The notes beneath the pieces were generated by a model, which was given only the letters and a program-made list of their open reading frames with translations, made no database searches and had not been told where the DNA came from. A DNA stretch of 64,000 nucleotides, from positions 23,857-87,856 of the forward strand of contig JAXGGA010004484.1 of the NCBI GenBank assembly GCA_038373865.1. The letters are read 5' to 3'. Positions 46,381 through 58,517 of the stretch are shown piece after piece. The stretch comes from Uloborus plumipes (taxonomy: Eukaryota; Arthropoda; Arachnida; Araneae; Uloboridae). Both the position numbers and the translations under genes were made by a program. How positions within the stretch are numbered: position 1 is the first letter of the stretch; each line of letters starts with the position of its first letter.

Positions 46381-46485
46381 GTGCTCGGATACTGATCGGA
46401 ACGATGTCATCGTACGTTATGGGATCAGTTTACGAGGAGTTTGATGATCGGTCGAGCAAAATCCGATGAGTTGATGCTACTTGGG

Positions 46486-46782
46486 ATACTCCATATGTTT
46501 TTTATTCTTAGTCTCAATGTTGCACAACATTTTTAGCTTACGGCCTCATTTTTAAATTAAATTTATCAACTAAAGAATTTGTCTTTCAAAATGTACAAGT
46601 AGTACCGGAATAGCAGACATTTCTTTTTATTTTATTTTTTTTTTGTGTAAAAAAATAATATGAAGCAATATTTGGAATATGAAAAGTATTCTTTTTAAAT
46701 GCAGTGAATGTTTAAAATAAAACCATCCATTTTTTTTAAATGTCAAAAATCAAATTTTGCATTATGTAACTTAATCAACCCT
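46486..46782. other. No feature seen
   Basis: Short AT-rich spacer with a T-run at about 46624-46642. Confidence 0.4.
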
Positions 46783-46975
46783 CCTGGGATCATTGGGTCA
46801 TATATGACCCCAATGCAATTTCTGTTTAATATATCTTGTTAATGTACCAGTTGTTTTCAACGACATTTTGTGGCTTCATAATGTGATAATCATAATAAAT
46901 TAATTGAAGAAAACATTGGGATCATGTATGACCCCAAGGGTCTTGAGTGTTGCCAAAATAGGAGGTACCCACGAA
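46783..46975. mobile_element. piggyBac-like MITE, tentative
   Basis: It starts AACCCTCCTGGGATCATTGG followed by GTCATATATGACCCCA. The inner copy is GGGATCATGTATGACCCCAA (46917-46936), and a loose inverted end is CCTCCTATTTTGGCA. TCATATATGACCC-type subterminal motifs are common in piggyBac-like MITEs. There is no clean TTAA at either end, so this is a weak call. Confidence 0.4.
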
Positions 46976-47229
46976 TATTAAATTAAAAGGGTACTAATTC
47001 AATTAGTAACAAACAAACAAGAATGAAGTTGTGCTACGATACTATTAATTTCCTTTTTGTATTTAATCGCAAAAGTATAAATTGTGCTTTGTTCTTGTAC
47101 TTATATTAAATTTTAAACGTAACTTTATCAAGATGTGCGATGTATTTTTGTAAAAAAATTAAGTAGTTATTAAATGCCCTACATCATAATGAAAAATTTT
47201 AATACTAACTAAAAGAAGAGTACTGCTAC

Positions 47230-48150
47230 AAGGCAAAACCTTATAGCATCCTCTTAACGCTAAACAGCCACAACTGTTAAGTATGAGAAGGTGAGCGGTT
47301 CCCTTATTCGCACACAACTTCCTGTTTACCGGAGCCTTGAAAATGCTAACCGCAACAGTACCGGAGGAATTCTTCCTTTCTAGTTTGGCAAACTCCTGTA
47401 GCCAATCAGGGACTGAGCGGTAGTTTTAGTTCACGTTTTTGGAAGATTTATGGGGCGCTGGCCTTTTGCGCTGGCGTTTGCAGTTTAGGCACAAGAGTCT
47501 TCGAATACGTTTGCTGGGGGCTGGGTGGTTGCTGCCCAGTCCCCCAGAATCCTTTCTTTTTTTCACCTTTTGCTGAAGCCCTCAGAGAAAATTTTACTTT
47601 TATATGAGGAGATATACTTTAGCTGGAGATTCCTTTTAACGATGGTTTTCATTTTATATATGTTCGATGATATGAACTTCTTCTGAGAAATCTTGTGGTG
47701 ATGTGACTTCATCACGTGATGTCTGAAAATTTGATCAAGACCCATTCTTTCCGTAAAAAAGTGGAAAATTCTGCAACTAGTGATGAATTCAGCTGTAGTC
47801 CGAAGCCAACTCACGAACTTATAAATATGGCTGCAAAGTGATAAATTCTGCAGCTAGTGATGAGTTCGGCTGCTTTCAGAACTAAATTCACTAACTCTTA
47901 GACACGTTGCAAAGTGAAAAGATCTGCAACTGGTGATGAATTCGGCAAAAGTGATTGAACTATAGTTAATCAAGATATACCATCCGCGTAAGTGTTCATT
48001 CCCATGGGAACCCGTTCTAATTATGGCCATTTCTAATATTTTAATTTAAGTAGCTACTTTCATTTATTATTTTGATGTTTAAATTGTTAAAATAAAATCA
48101 AGTGAATTTAAATCAAAGTGTGATTATTTGTCTATTGCATGATATATATT
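47230..48150 (+). promoter_or_regulatory. GC-rich block: solo LTR or promoter
   Basis: Positions 47240-47560 are GC- and CpG-rich, with ACTTCCTG and ACCGGAGG (ETS-like) and GCCAATCAGGG (CCAAT box, about 47401). TATAAATA lies at 47820-47827, CGCGTAAGT (a good splice donor) at about 47987, and AATAAA at about 48091. This order fits an LTR (U3 with CCAAT and TATA, then R with a poly-A signal). It also fits a promoter with a non-coding first exon. No paired LTR, no internal retrotransposon coding and no downstream exon are visible. Overlapping 76-77-bp tandem units cover the TATA region. Confidence 0.35.
47758..47946. repeat. Three 76-77-bp tandem units
   Basis: GTGRAAARNTCTGCARCTRG followed by TGATGARTTC recurs at 47761, 47838 and 47914. 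Unit two begins just downstream of the TATAAATA motif. Tandem enhancer-like units are frequent in LTRs. Confidence 0.8.
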
Positions 48151-49213
48151 AATTTAGGAATTTAAACATTATGAAGCACTTATTGAAATTAATTCAATTT
48201 GGTTTAAATAGTGAGATTCTGGTGAAGTTTTAATTAGTTCTTTTCACACAGCAATGTGCTAACCACTAATGAATTAGATCACCATATCAAATTGGTGCAG
48301 TTTTGGCTAATACCTTCAACCACCAATGTACCATTAATTGGTACCTGTATTCCACTCACGGTATCTTAAATTGATACCGAAAAGGATCTGCATACCAAGT
48401 ACATTTAACAAGCAGAAAATATCAAAAAGAATAAAAAATGTTAGAAAAGAGATTAATAATAACTCGTTGAACTTCAATTCTCTGCGACCACAATTTAAGG
48501 ATAAAGTTTATTATTTCAAATGTTTAGACTCAAAATACGCAACTCTTTTATACTGTTAAGGTAACTATTACACAGTTAAGTTTTCTTCTAAACCAGTACC
48601 AAAATATGTTGTATCTTTTAAGAAAAAACGAGATAAAATAGCAATAAAAATCGACCGGAGATTGAATTTATGATACTGAAATAGCGTATGTCAAGAATGG
48701 ACATATGCTTTCTGATATGATTCTTGCTTCATAGAACCTGATAGCTTTATCACTAGGCTACAGAAGATGCTAGAAAAAGCAGAGAACTCTTTTCATAGGA
48801 GAATCCATGTCATTCTATTCAAATGACATTCAACAATTCCATTTTCACGCAAGATATAGAATTCTTTGGACGAACATAAATATTTAGCAGCGCCTTTAGC
48901 ACATGCATTTTCATCCTATTTTTCATGTGAGAAAAAAATTCAAAGATAAAAATAAGTTCTTGGAATGAGGGATACTGATGTGTGGTTCTCTTTTACTTAT
49001 TGTTAATTACAAACATGACAGCAGTTGGAATGAAGTAAAAACATAATTACATTAACATTAAAAAAAATTTATTGCATAAAGAGAGAAAACAATTAAAAAA
49101 ACTCTAATTATAACCAAGTTAGTGACTTTTTTAATTGACATTTTTTCCTAAATCGTTCCGGGAGCAACAAGTAACTTTTTTTAAATGTAAAACAAATGTA
49201 GGAATGGTAAATA
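48151..49213. other. No feature seen
   Basis: AT-rich. The frame at 48338-48559 (73 codons) has no family signature. Confidence 0.4.
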
Positions 49214-49397
49214 CAGCCGAGCCCATGTAATAGAAGAGCCATTTTGAACCGAAAATATTCTAATAAGCGGAATATTCCAGTATCCAGGATAAAAATAATA
49301 CATTACAACGGTTTGGTACATTAAAAATGTATTTTATTAAGCAGGATATTCCTTAAACTGACATTCTAATAAGCGTTCTAATAAGCGAGCCCGACTG
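49214..49397. mobile_element. Tigger-like MITE, intact relative
   Basis: The left end CAGCCGAGCCCATGTAATAG and the inverted right end CAGTCGGGCTCGCTTATTAG define 184 bp. Inside are TTCTAATAAGCGGAATATTC and ACATTAAAAATGTA. It is the uninterrupted relative of the split element at 34001-41081. It also carries the empty site CATTACAACGG (49301-49311). A TA precedes the left end. Confidence 0.8.
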
Positions 49398-50394
49398 CCT
49401 TTCTTATTGACGTAATCTGTATCTCAGTCATCTTTTAGCAGGCCATGGTAACTCTGAAAAGTAAAACGTAGGCATACGCGAATTCAAACTCATATTGAAG
49501 TAAAATATAATCCTTACAAATAAAGCACATTTTTTTTTTGTATGCATACAGACTGGTTCAAAGGAAAAAAAAACTGCTAGTACCAGTTCTAGGGTTTAAG
49601 CCTTAGTGGTTGTCAACAATTTTAAGCTTTGCACGTATGTTATTTACTGTATTTGCAACTAAGAAAAACAAAACAAAACAAAAAATAAATAAATAAATAA
49701 AAAATAAACCGTAAAAATTCATTTACTTCTTGCTTATGAGCTGCAATCAGTTGCAAGCATTTCAATTTTTGACAAATAGAAGATAACAAGACAAAAAATT
49801 TAAAACCGCTGAGATTTTTTCCATGACCTGCCAACAACGATATTGCTGCTAAATGTGGAAAACTTTAAGAGTGCATTTAAAATCAGCTTTAAAAAGGTTA
49901 TAATTCCAGTTTTTAACATTAGTTTCTATTTATTACATGTAAAAGAAAAAAAACCCTAATTATTAAATAATATAGACTTGCTTTCCATCATGTAAGAAAT
50001 TTTCATAAAAAGCAAATTTCGAAAATAGTATATATTTTTTATTTCTTTCAATCTGCGTCTTCCTTTTTTTTAACATTTAAATTTGCTTTTCCAGATTCAT
50101 TAAGTGTCTTGGGCTGCTAATATATTCATTTTTAGTTGGTTGGTAGTGAGTTCAGTGAAGTTAACTAAAATAAATAAATAACGCATGTTTATTTGCAAAA
50201 TATTTATTTCAATGGTAAACTCCCGAAAGTTACGAGTGAAGACGGTAGAAAGTTTTAAGACTTAAAAAAAAAAAAAAAAAGTCCAGTCCCATCGCTGGTG
50301 CAGACTTTTATTAAAAGCAATTAAAAATCTTTCGCAAATTTGGTACTAAAAAGTATACTCGTACGTTTTTAATCTTGGCACTAACTGTATGAAT
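49398..50394. other. No gene; (AAAT)n and A-run
   Basis: Contains AAATAAATAAATAAAT (about 49683-49702) and an A-run (50263-50280). Nothing else recognised. Confidence 0.45.
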
Positions 50395-50665
50395 TTTGGT
50401 TTTTTGACCAAAACATTTTGAACCGGTGACATTTTGGCGTGGCGAACTTTTGGACCAGCAACATTTTGCCCTGGCGACGTTTTGGCTTGGGGACATTTTT
50501 ACCTGGGGACATTTTGGATCTGTGAACCTTTGGGACGTGTAATATTTTCGCCTGGCGGCATTTTGATTCGGCGAGATGTTAGACGGATGACATTTTGGAC
50601 CAGAGATATTGTGTACTCGCGACATTTTTGCTAATGAAATTTTTGTTTGCGACATTTTTTGCCGA
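50395..50665. repeat. Degenerate ~18-bp minisatellite
   Basis: About 15 imperfect units of the form GACATTTTGGCCTGGG (the variable part differs in each) fill 50410-50660. Because 18 is divisible by three, frames on both strands stay open (50311-50655 minus, 50434-50634 plus). They give repeating AKMSPSQN- or TFWxxxDV-like peptides that are most simply by-products of the repeat. Confidence 0.85.
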
Positions 50666-52545
50666 TAGGGGTAAAAAAAATATTTAAAACGAGGTCTTCT
50701 TTTGAAGCTTGATGAAGTATAACTACAGTTATGGCGTAACCCCCCTCCCCCAAATAAAATAAAAAAACATTAAAGTAATATGTTTTGGCCCTGATTTAAA
50801 TTCATGCCCGTCCTATTTTCCAAGACGCTCTCTCCAACCGAGATAATTCGACTTAAGTTTTGGTTGCTATTCATTGGAGTAATGCGTAAAGAGAAAAAAA
50901 CTTTTTGTTTTGAAAATCACGTTTTTTTTCGTTTAAAAAAACAATTTTGGAAAAATAGGTGGTTTAATTGTCTTCATTAGCTGTCGCGATGAGCTTTAAA
51001 ACAAAGGATAATTATGGAATTTTATAACTGAATAAAGACAATCTCTCGTAGTGACAGAAAAAAAAGCTAGCGAAATAACATATAAAAATTAGCTTCAATC
51101 ATATTTGCAACCCATAGTGCTAAAGTATATCTACTCACCTATGTGCATAACTTATTAAAAAAAAGTTGGTTAGCTGTATTTTGCATTTTTGAACTCATTT
51201 TTGTAAAACGAAGCCCAATTAAAATTATCTCTCCCCAAGTTTGTGCACAGTAAATATTTGCATGGCTACTTTTACTTTTCTTGTTCTTATTTGAAAACTA
51301 GACTAAATTTCACTTTTACATGTGTTCAAAAATTGTACTCGAAAAACATGCATACATATGCCAAGATCAATTTAACACTATAGGAATGTTCACTTCTAAA
51401 ATCAAGGGCAATTCCATGCCTGCGTGGAAAAGCCTTGGAAAAGTCAAACTTTAACAATGCGTCTGTTTTGCATATTTTGCAGTTTAAAAATGTTAGAAGT
51501 TAATTATTCATGCTAATTTTTTGTTAGAAATGTAGTATTTTTACTTTTGGCAACACTTTGAAATTGGAAATAGAATATTTAACTTTTGGTTCAACAAGTG
51601 GTCAATCTTTCAACGTTAGTAAGTTTCAATTTTTTTCTTTAGATAAATGTTTTATAGGGAGAATATTGATTATTACACTTCAATTTAACAGTGTGAATTG
51701 CTAAATCGAGAGTTTTCACTTAAATTAAGCAATGCATGTAAACTTCAAAAATACACTGTTCTATGTAACGTAAGTTACCAAAAACATGTTGAAGTTCATG
51801 ATGTGCGTAAAGAAAGGGCAATGCAATGTTAATAATGCTATATTTTCTACACTTTTATAACTTACAAATATATCACGTTTGCAGGATGCTTCACTTCAAA
51901 TAAATTCAATCTCCGCAAAAGACTGCCTTGAATTGAAATATAGATCACGATGAATAGAGCTCGGTTAAGATATTTTGTCAGTATTTGATTTTGATATCCT
52001 TTCTGTGAAGAAAAATATTAGACGTTCTGTTCCTTTTTCAGGTTAGTATATTTGATATTTGATCTATATCATTATTTATACGCATGGCCAATTTTCTTCT
52101 TCCTTTTTTTACGGTTTCTTTTTTTGAACTCACAAAGGGAATAATGTATTTTGTTCCAATGCAAGCATATCTAGGAAAAATAAGTTCAACTTACTATCAT
52201 GTTGAACATGATAAACAATAATTTCTTGCGTGAATATATTCTTTAAAATATGTTTTACCATATTTATATAATTATTTTTTTTTCCTATTTAAAAATGTTC
52301 AAATATATATTAAAATTGTAGTATTGTGTAGGTAATAAAGTAATACGCATAAATATTCCATTTCTGATAATAATTCCAGTTGGAGTGAAATCCACCAAAG
52401 GATCGGTCGTTATTGTGGTGACAACTTAAAAAAAGGGGAGGGAGGGGAGCGGAAAAGATAATTATTTGATTCAGTACCGTTTGAGTTCTTGAGACCTTGT
52501 AATATTTTTTCTTGAGTATTTTTACGCATTATATGTCTAAGTAGA
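50666..52545. other. No feature seen
   Basis: AT-rich with no exon, TIR or tandem structure that I can support. Confidence 0.4.
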
Positions 52546-52975
52546 TTGGAAAAAGACGCCGTATTGGGAAAGATGCCGCATCATATGTTTTATCTACAAA
52601 AACAGCTAGCCAGTCAGCTAGAATGAAAGAAATTGCAAGTTGAGAGTATACATAAATTGGTTTTAATTAAGCTGCAGGTTTGAGGGGTGTTTTCATAGTG
52701 TTTTGTCATTTTTACCGCTCTGAGAGACAAGTACCCAAACTGGTGTTAAGTGGCTTTGGCTAAGACGCCGTGTTTTCTATTGGGGAAGATGCCGTAATTT
52801 TTGGCACGTCCTAAAGAAAACTGTAATCCTACTCGAAATATAGATCTAGAAATCCACACGGAACAGCCAGAAAAACTGTGATTCGATGAAATACATTGTA
52901 TGCAGTAAATGGCGCAGAAACATTGTGCACGGCATCTTCTCCAACGGTACTTGGAAGATGCTGAAAAGGAAGGGA
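52546..52975. repeat. AAGATGCCGT-motif inverted repeat
   Basis: GACGCCGTATTGGGAAAGAT followed by GCCGCATCA (about 52553) is mirrored at 52927-52955 (GCACGGCATCTTCTCCAACG). A further copy, GACGCCGTGTTTTCTATTGG followed by GGAAGATGCCGT, lies at about 52764. This looks like a small DNA element with repeated subterminal motifs. Non-coding. Confidence 0.5.
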
Positions 52976-53319
52976 TTTGTAATCATTACTTTCGGGGGTA
53001 AAAATGAGTTTTCTAATTTTTCACAAATTACAAAAGTCCGCAGAATGTAGATAAATTGGATATTTAAATGTAAAACCAATGCCATATTCAAAAAAATAAA
53101 AATACATGTAAAATACAGCGGCTTTTCCCACTTTACTTTACCATTCAGTATTACCATTTACGCAAAAAATATAAGTGATCGTATTGTAAATTTATGTAAA
53201 TATATGTTTTGGGAATGGTCTGTTCTCCTAATTTCGCTCATTGTGAGTTCAAAGTCGCAATTTTGCATCTGAATCGTGACGCTCATTCCGCATTTAATGC
53301 TTAAAGTATGAATAGATGT
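52976..53319. other. No feature seen
   Basis: AT-rich. The minus frame at 52846-53157 has no recognisable domain. Confidence 0.4.
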
Positions 53320-53625
53320 ATTTACAGTATAATACAGCTAATTTTATAGTAACAAGCTGTAAAATTTTACAGTAATAAACATAAAAATTGCTAATTTTAC
53401 AGTTTATTACTGTGCGATTTAGTTTTAAACTGGAACCTCTGCTGCCAGTATTATACTGTTGTTTTTGATGTATAATAGAGCTAATTGTGTGCTAAGAAAC
53501 TAAAATTGTGGTAATAAACTGTAAAATTGCTAGTTTTGCAGTTTATCACTGTGAAATTTACAGTTTCAAACTGGTACATATGCTGCCAGTATTACTGTAA
53601 AAAGTACACTTAATTTTTTACATTG
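53320..53625. mobile_element. CACTG(T/C)AAAAA-family MITE, copy 5
   Basis: ACAGTATAATACAGCTAATT at the left, then two CTGCCAGTATTA(TACTG) blocks (about 53441 and 53582), ending AATTTTTTACATTG followed by TA. The intervening DNA has ACAGTAATAAAC and TTTACAGTTTATTACTGTGC motifs. Confidence 0.7.
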
Positions 53626-53746
53626 TAGATAAAATGTAGTTCATGGCACAAATGTCATAATAATTTTTAAATCCAAATTTAGGTAATTGTTTTAAGGATT
53701 TTGACTGCCCCCTCTAGTTTTGGAGCTTAATACAACTCAAGGAAAA

Positions 53747-53748
<2 letters not shown>

Positions 53749-53839
<91 letters not shown>
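53749..53839. repeat. (TA)n microsatellite
   Basis: About 45 uninterrupted dinucleotides. Confidence 0.95.
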
Positions 53840-53841
<2 letters not shown>

Positions 53842-56720
53842 GGTGAAATAAGTAGTACATCTGTTCAAAACCAAAATTAAAAAAACAGCATATAAGGTAT
53901 TTAAATGTATAAATCACGTCTTATGTACATTAACGGCTAACTACAATAAAAATAGTCCAAATAATGTCAATCACGAACAATTAAAACGAAAAAACAATTT
54001 CTCGAGGCATTTTGTTTCGTTAGTTGCAGAAAAAGTCGGATTACCTTTGTCAGATGTTTAGTCCCAAAAGATATAATTTCTTTCCAAGTCACGTACTTGT
54101 GAAGACTTAAATTAAGATTTATTTAAAAATGTATGTGTTACTCAGTATCCATGCTGAAATTTAATTGCGCTTCTAAATTACCCCCGAGCTTAAGAGTAAA
54201 ATAGGCTTTATTTACTGGTTATGCTATATCATTAGTTTAATGTTGTGTTGGGGAACTTCGATTAATATTTTAAAATGCATTATTTTGCGTTTTTTGTTTG
54301 ACAAATTTGAGCCGCATGCACTATAGGCCCCACTTTTAATTCTTTATGTACGTAATGTGTTGATCATTCAATTAAAGCACGATGTTCAAGTAATACTCCA
54401 AATGCGGTTATGTTTTTTTTTATAATTTTATCAAAAAAGTGTTTTTTTTAGTATAAGATAACTTAACGTGAATTGTATAACAGAGAAAGTTATATGTTCT
54501 CCACATAGCGGTAATTAATCTCCTTGTGATTTTTTCTGCTTGCAAATTAAAAAATGCAATCCCCCCTACCTTCTCCGGAATTTTGTTTCTCACCTTTGAG
54601 GCAGTTGTGGAAGCTAGATTTGAATTTGAATCATCCTTTATCAGTTTAATTGAAATAACATTGTTACAGATTATAGTTGGAGTGCTAAAAGCTTACCAGG
54701 TTTGGTTTGAATGATTCAAGTAATAAGCATGGACTATATAAGAACGTTTAATACATATTAAAACTAGATGGATGCTTACTCGCAAGGAATTTTGCGAATG
54801 TTTAAATAGTAAATGTTATTTTTAAAGCATCCAAATCATCTGAGGGTACAAAATTATATTGTATAAATAGCAAAATAATGAGTTTGTATTAAATATCCAG
54901 CTACTTAAGACGGTGTTCTGCTGCTATTACATATTTTGATTGCCCGTTTTAACGAACATGTTTGTCGTATGCTGCATATTAATAGTGGTGTTTTTTTTAA
55001 GCAATGAACTGTCCAGATACCATTTCGCACACACTGCATTTGGATAACACCGATCGTAAAACTTTTCAAAATTAAACGTGCGTAATTTGTACAAATAAAA
55101 GACTAAATATAATTAGAAAATTGCAGTTATGTTTTTATATTGAGGTTCATAATAATACAATTAAAGTAATGACATTCCAACTGTTCAGTGCATTATTTTT
55201 TAATTAATGTGAAAGCTCTCATGTCATTCAATACAATTTATTTCTGATGCATTTCCTAAATTAAGCTACATGATTTAAGTCTTAGCTAAAAACAATTGTT
55301 TCTACTTGCATCCCAATAATCTGGAGTCATGTCTTGACAGTTAACTTATTTCTGCTTTACTACCCCATAAGCATAATTTCACATTTCGTTTAAAAAGTAA
55401 TTTATAGAACAAATAATTATTTATCGAGAAAAATTACTTCAATGAAATAAAAAAGAAAATTTCATGTTTTTAAATAATAACTCCTGTCTTTACCATCCAG
55501 CCAAAAATAAATAAATAATTCCATGATATGAACTAAATATGACACAAAACCTTTCGTTTTCCTCCTCTTTACCGTATGCGTCGATATGCAAAACTATTCC
55601 CAACGGAATCGAAATATATTGGTCCATTAAAAATTCACACTATCCTTTTACGGAACTGCGTTTGACATTTTTTTAATGTTGATTCAAGGAAATTCTTTTA
55701 TTGCTACTATCATTTATGACATAGGAAGTTAAGTAGAATGTAAAAGCGTAAACATGCATAAACTTATAAATAATGCAACACAAAGCTTTAGGTCCATAAT
55801 GAAGAAATTTTGCAAAGTAATACTCATAAAAGTTTAAAACCTTTTCAAAAGCATATATTAGATGAAAAAGAATATTTGTTATTTACGCATAGAAAAGGAT
55901 TATTCTCAGTAGAATTATGGCTTTTAATATATAGTAACAAGTAAATATAGTAGTAATATGTAAATATTTTGAATACTACAATCTTATAAAAACGTTTTCT
56001 TTTATTATATTTCGGTTTCATTGAATTCAATAAATTTTAATTATATTTAATTGCTTGTATTACTGCTACTAATTCATCTAATTTTGATCATACTTTGCTT
56101 GTCACACTAATCAGATATACCTTCCTAAGAAAGATTACTCTTACTTGGAAGTATTTTCCTTTTACATTTAGTTTTTACAATATTTGGATTATCAGAATTC
56201 TTCTGTTATAAAATAAAATCAACACGAATTATTAAATTCTCACGGATTATTAAAGTTAAACCCACAAGTAGTTAATCAAATGGATTTCAGTTTACTTTTT
56301 AATGTGAAAAATACGTATCTTAAAACTCATGTTAATGGTCTTAACTATTTGCTTTAACAATAATCTTACAGTAATTTACTTGTCTTGTACGAGCTCCAGA
56401 ATATGAAACAATAGCCTTATGTACATTTACATGCTGATGAGACCCCACATGAAACTGCTACATCACAAAAACGATATCCAACTGCTCATTTAGTCTTGCA
56501 TCACTCTTAGACGAGTATTTTTCCTCCAATAGGGTTACCATTTTATGCCCATAGTAGTGGATCATTAACATCTTCGCCAAAAAAGAACTCAAAATTACCA
56601 GTATCCCAAATTATAACTATATGCTCACAATTTTTGAAATTTAATATTTATTTGCATACAGCTCGTTTTGAAAGAAAATAACGAAACTGAAATCTAAAAG
56701 CAAATATGTGAGTGTTTACC
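53840..56720. other. No gene; diverged duplicate of 41.4-43.5 kb
   Basis: Anchors at about 54075-54117 and 55565-55810 match 41459-41505 and 43135-43420 in the same order and orientation. The rest is AT-rich without recognisable exons; small frames at 54526-54714 and 55845-56030 have no family features. Confidence 0.45.
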
Positions 56721-56722
56721 TA

Positions 56723-56904
56723 CGCTGTAAAAAGTAAATGTTGTTTTTATAGCATAATACAGCTAATTCCATAGTAATTTATAGCAATAAATTGTGAAAT
56801 TTCTAGTTTTATGATAATAAACTTTAAATCGGCTAGTTTTACAGTTTTAAAGTGGAACCTATGTGGCTAGTACTATATTATAAAAACAAATTTATTTTTG
56901 TAGT
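56723..56904. mobile_element. CACTG(T/C)AAAAA-family MITE, copy 6
   Basis: CGCTGTAAAAAGTAAATGTT at the left after a TA, then GTTTTTATAGCATAATACAG and AGTTTTAAAGTGGAACCTAT. It ends TTTATTTTTGTAGTA followed by TA. At about 180 bp it is the shortest copy for which both ends are visible. Confidence 0.7.
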
Positions 56905-58517
56905 ATATACATTTTATGCGTATAAAGACCTGCTTATCCTTGGTTTAGTGACAATTACACCATGTTTAACGTAGTTAATTAAAATTGCATTTTTTTTCTT
57001 CCCGTCTCAAAACTTCTGATATCAAGTTATTTACAGTTTCTTTTTTTTTTACAAATATTATTTGCGCATAATTTAGGGTAACCAACAAACCATAATTAAT
57101 AAGATAAATTAAAATATTTCATGATCCTCTAACAATATAGCAATAACTGCAACGAATCATTTTCTAAGCAAAATTAATTCAATCCAAGATGTTTAATACA
57201 TATGATATTAACTTTATCTGTTTCCCTTAATGCGTCTGAGCCAAGAAATTCTTCGCAAAACTTAATATTCTAACTTTCGAGGAACGTTTCCTTTCAAATT
57301 TGATGAGAGCCATAAAAATGGTAACCCTTTTATTTAAATTACAATAAAACGGATCAATATATTTTATGAATTATTGATAACTTACTTCTCTCCCTGAAGA
57401 TAGTCGGGAAAAATTTTTCATTACTCATACGTTTTTAGAAAGAGTGAAAAGTATATGCAAGTACATTTGTCGAAGTATGCATGGGAAGAAAAACATTAAA
57501 GTACATATTTGGTATGCAAGTTCGCCTATGTGCAGTACGTGGCACTTTATTTGAATAGCTAAACCGAAATGTCGGCCAGAAACACGAAAGTCTTGTTTGA
57601 TATCTCGATAAACAAACTATTCCCAGTTGTGTCACGTGCTCTTTGAATGATGTCACGTTTGGAAGGCCACTGGTGTAGTTTTGACAAATTTAAGGGATAC
57701 TTTCCTTTATAAGCCCACATAATAAATACGTGAATTGGGGAATACTAAACATTTAACTTGATTACAAGAAAATTGTTTTAGGTAATTCAGACTGCTTTGA
57801 AATAAAAATATGATATATTATATTGCATATTAAAAACTTATTATCTTAACAGTACTAGAGTATGCAAAATCATGAGCTTCAGTTGAGAAGACAAACATAT
57901 TATTCTAAACAGTAGTGAAGGTTAGCATTTATTTTTTCCTTAGTGTTAGTTCACCAGCAGCATATGATATTTTAGTTTCCTTACATTTTCTGTCTCATCA
58001 AAATTGATGGTAAAGTTCTTTGAATCAAATCATTTTTTAAAAAAAAAAAACGTTCTTCATCAGAAATTACTTTTAGTTTTTCAGCTATTTGTATTTCAAG
58101 TGTCATGTTCACAGTTCATAATAACTTCAGTGCAATTGTAAGGACAGATGATGTTTTTCTCTATGTCGATTTAAAACCACCAAAGTGCATCAGATAAACA
58201 TGGACTATTTGATTAAGACTAAATAAATCATGAAAAATGCAGTTTTTGTTTTGTAGATTATTCTTTTCATGAAAAATATAGTATATTATTACGGTGTTTT
58301 GTGTAATAATGTTTATTAAAAAATGTAATCAATACTACACTTGAAGTGAACGTAAAGGTAAATATAGGGCCGTTTAGTAAACAAGGTTGTAATAATATAC
58401 ATGACTAATCAATCCTCATAAGTCAATCAAAACCTATTATTTTTACATTTTAAGTAAAAAGGAAAATTGAATTAATATAAAAAAAAGAAAAAAAATCGCT
58501 ACTTCCTCGTGTTGCCC
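56905..58517. other. No clear feature
   Basis: AT-rich. Around 57600-57665 TGTCACGTGCTC and TGTCACGTTT form a near-direct repeat within a slightly GC-richer stretch. I cannot assign it. Confidence 0.4.

Larger units (their letters stand above)
45351..46485. mobile_element. CCCA...AGCA element 2 (1135 bp) with AT duplication
   Basis: The left end CCCTACCAGCACCATCTCAT and the inverted right end CCCAAGTAGCATCAACTCAT are flanked by AT on both sides (45349-45350 and 46486-46487). Inside are CATCGGCCGATG palindromes (45368 onward), tandem units of about 65-70 bp marked by GAGCAGTG (about 45400-45715), a tRNA-like segment (45846-45912, minus strand), and seven 60-bp units (45961-46380). No transposase. 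The TIR consensus CCCWRNNAGCAYYA is close to that of the element at 36151-38594. Confidence 0.8.

Noticed and set aside
57435..57656. 73-codon minus frame in a slightly GC-richer stretch
   Set aside because: No recognisable family and no supporting features; CACGT motifs there are too short to call a promoter.
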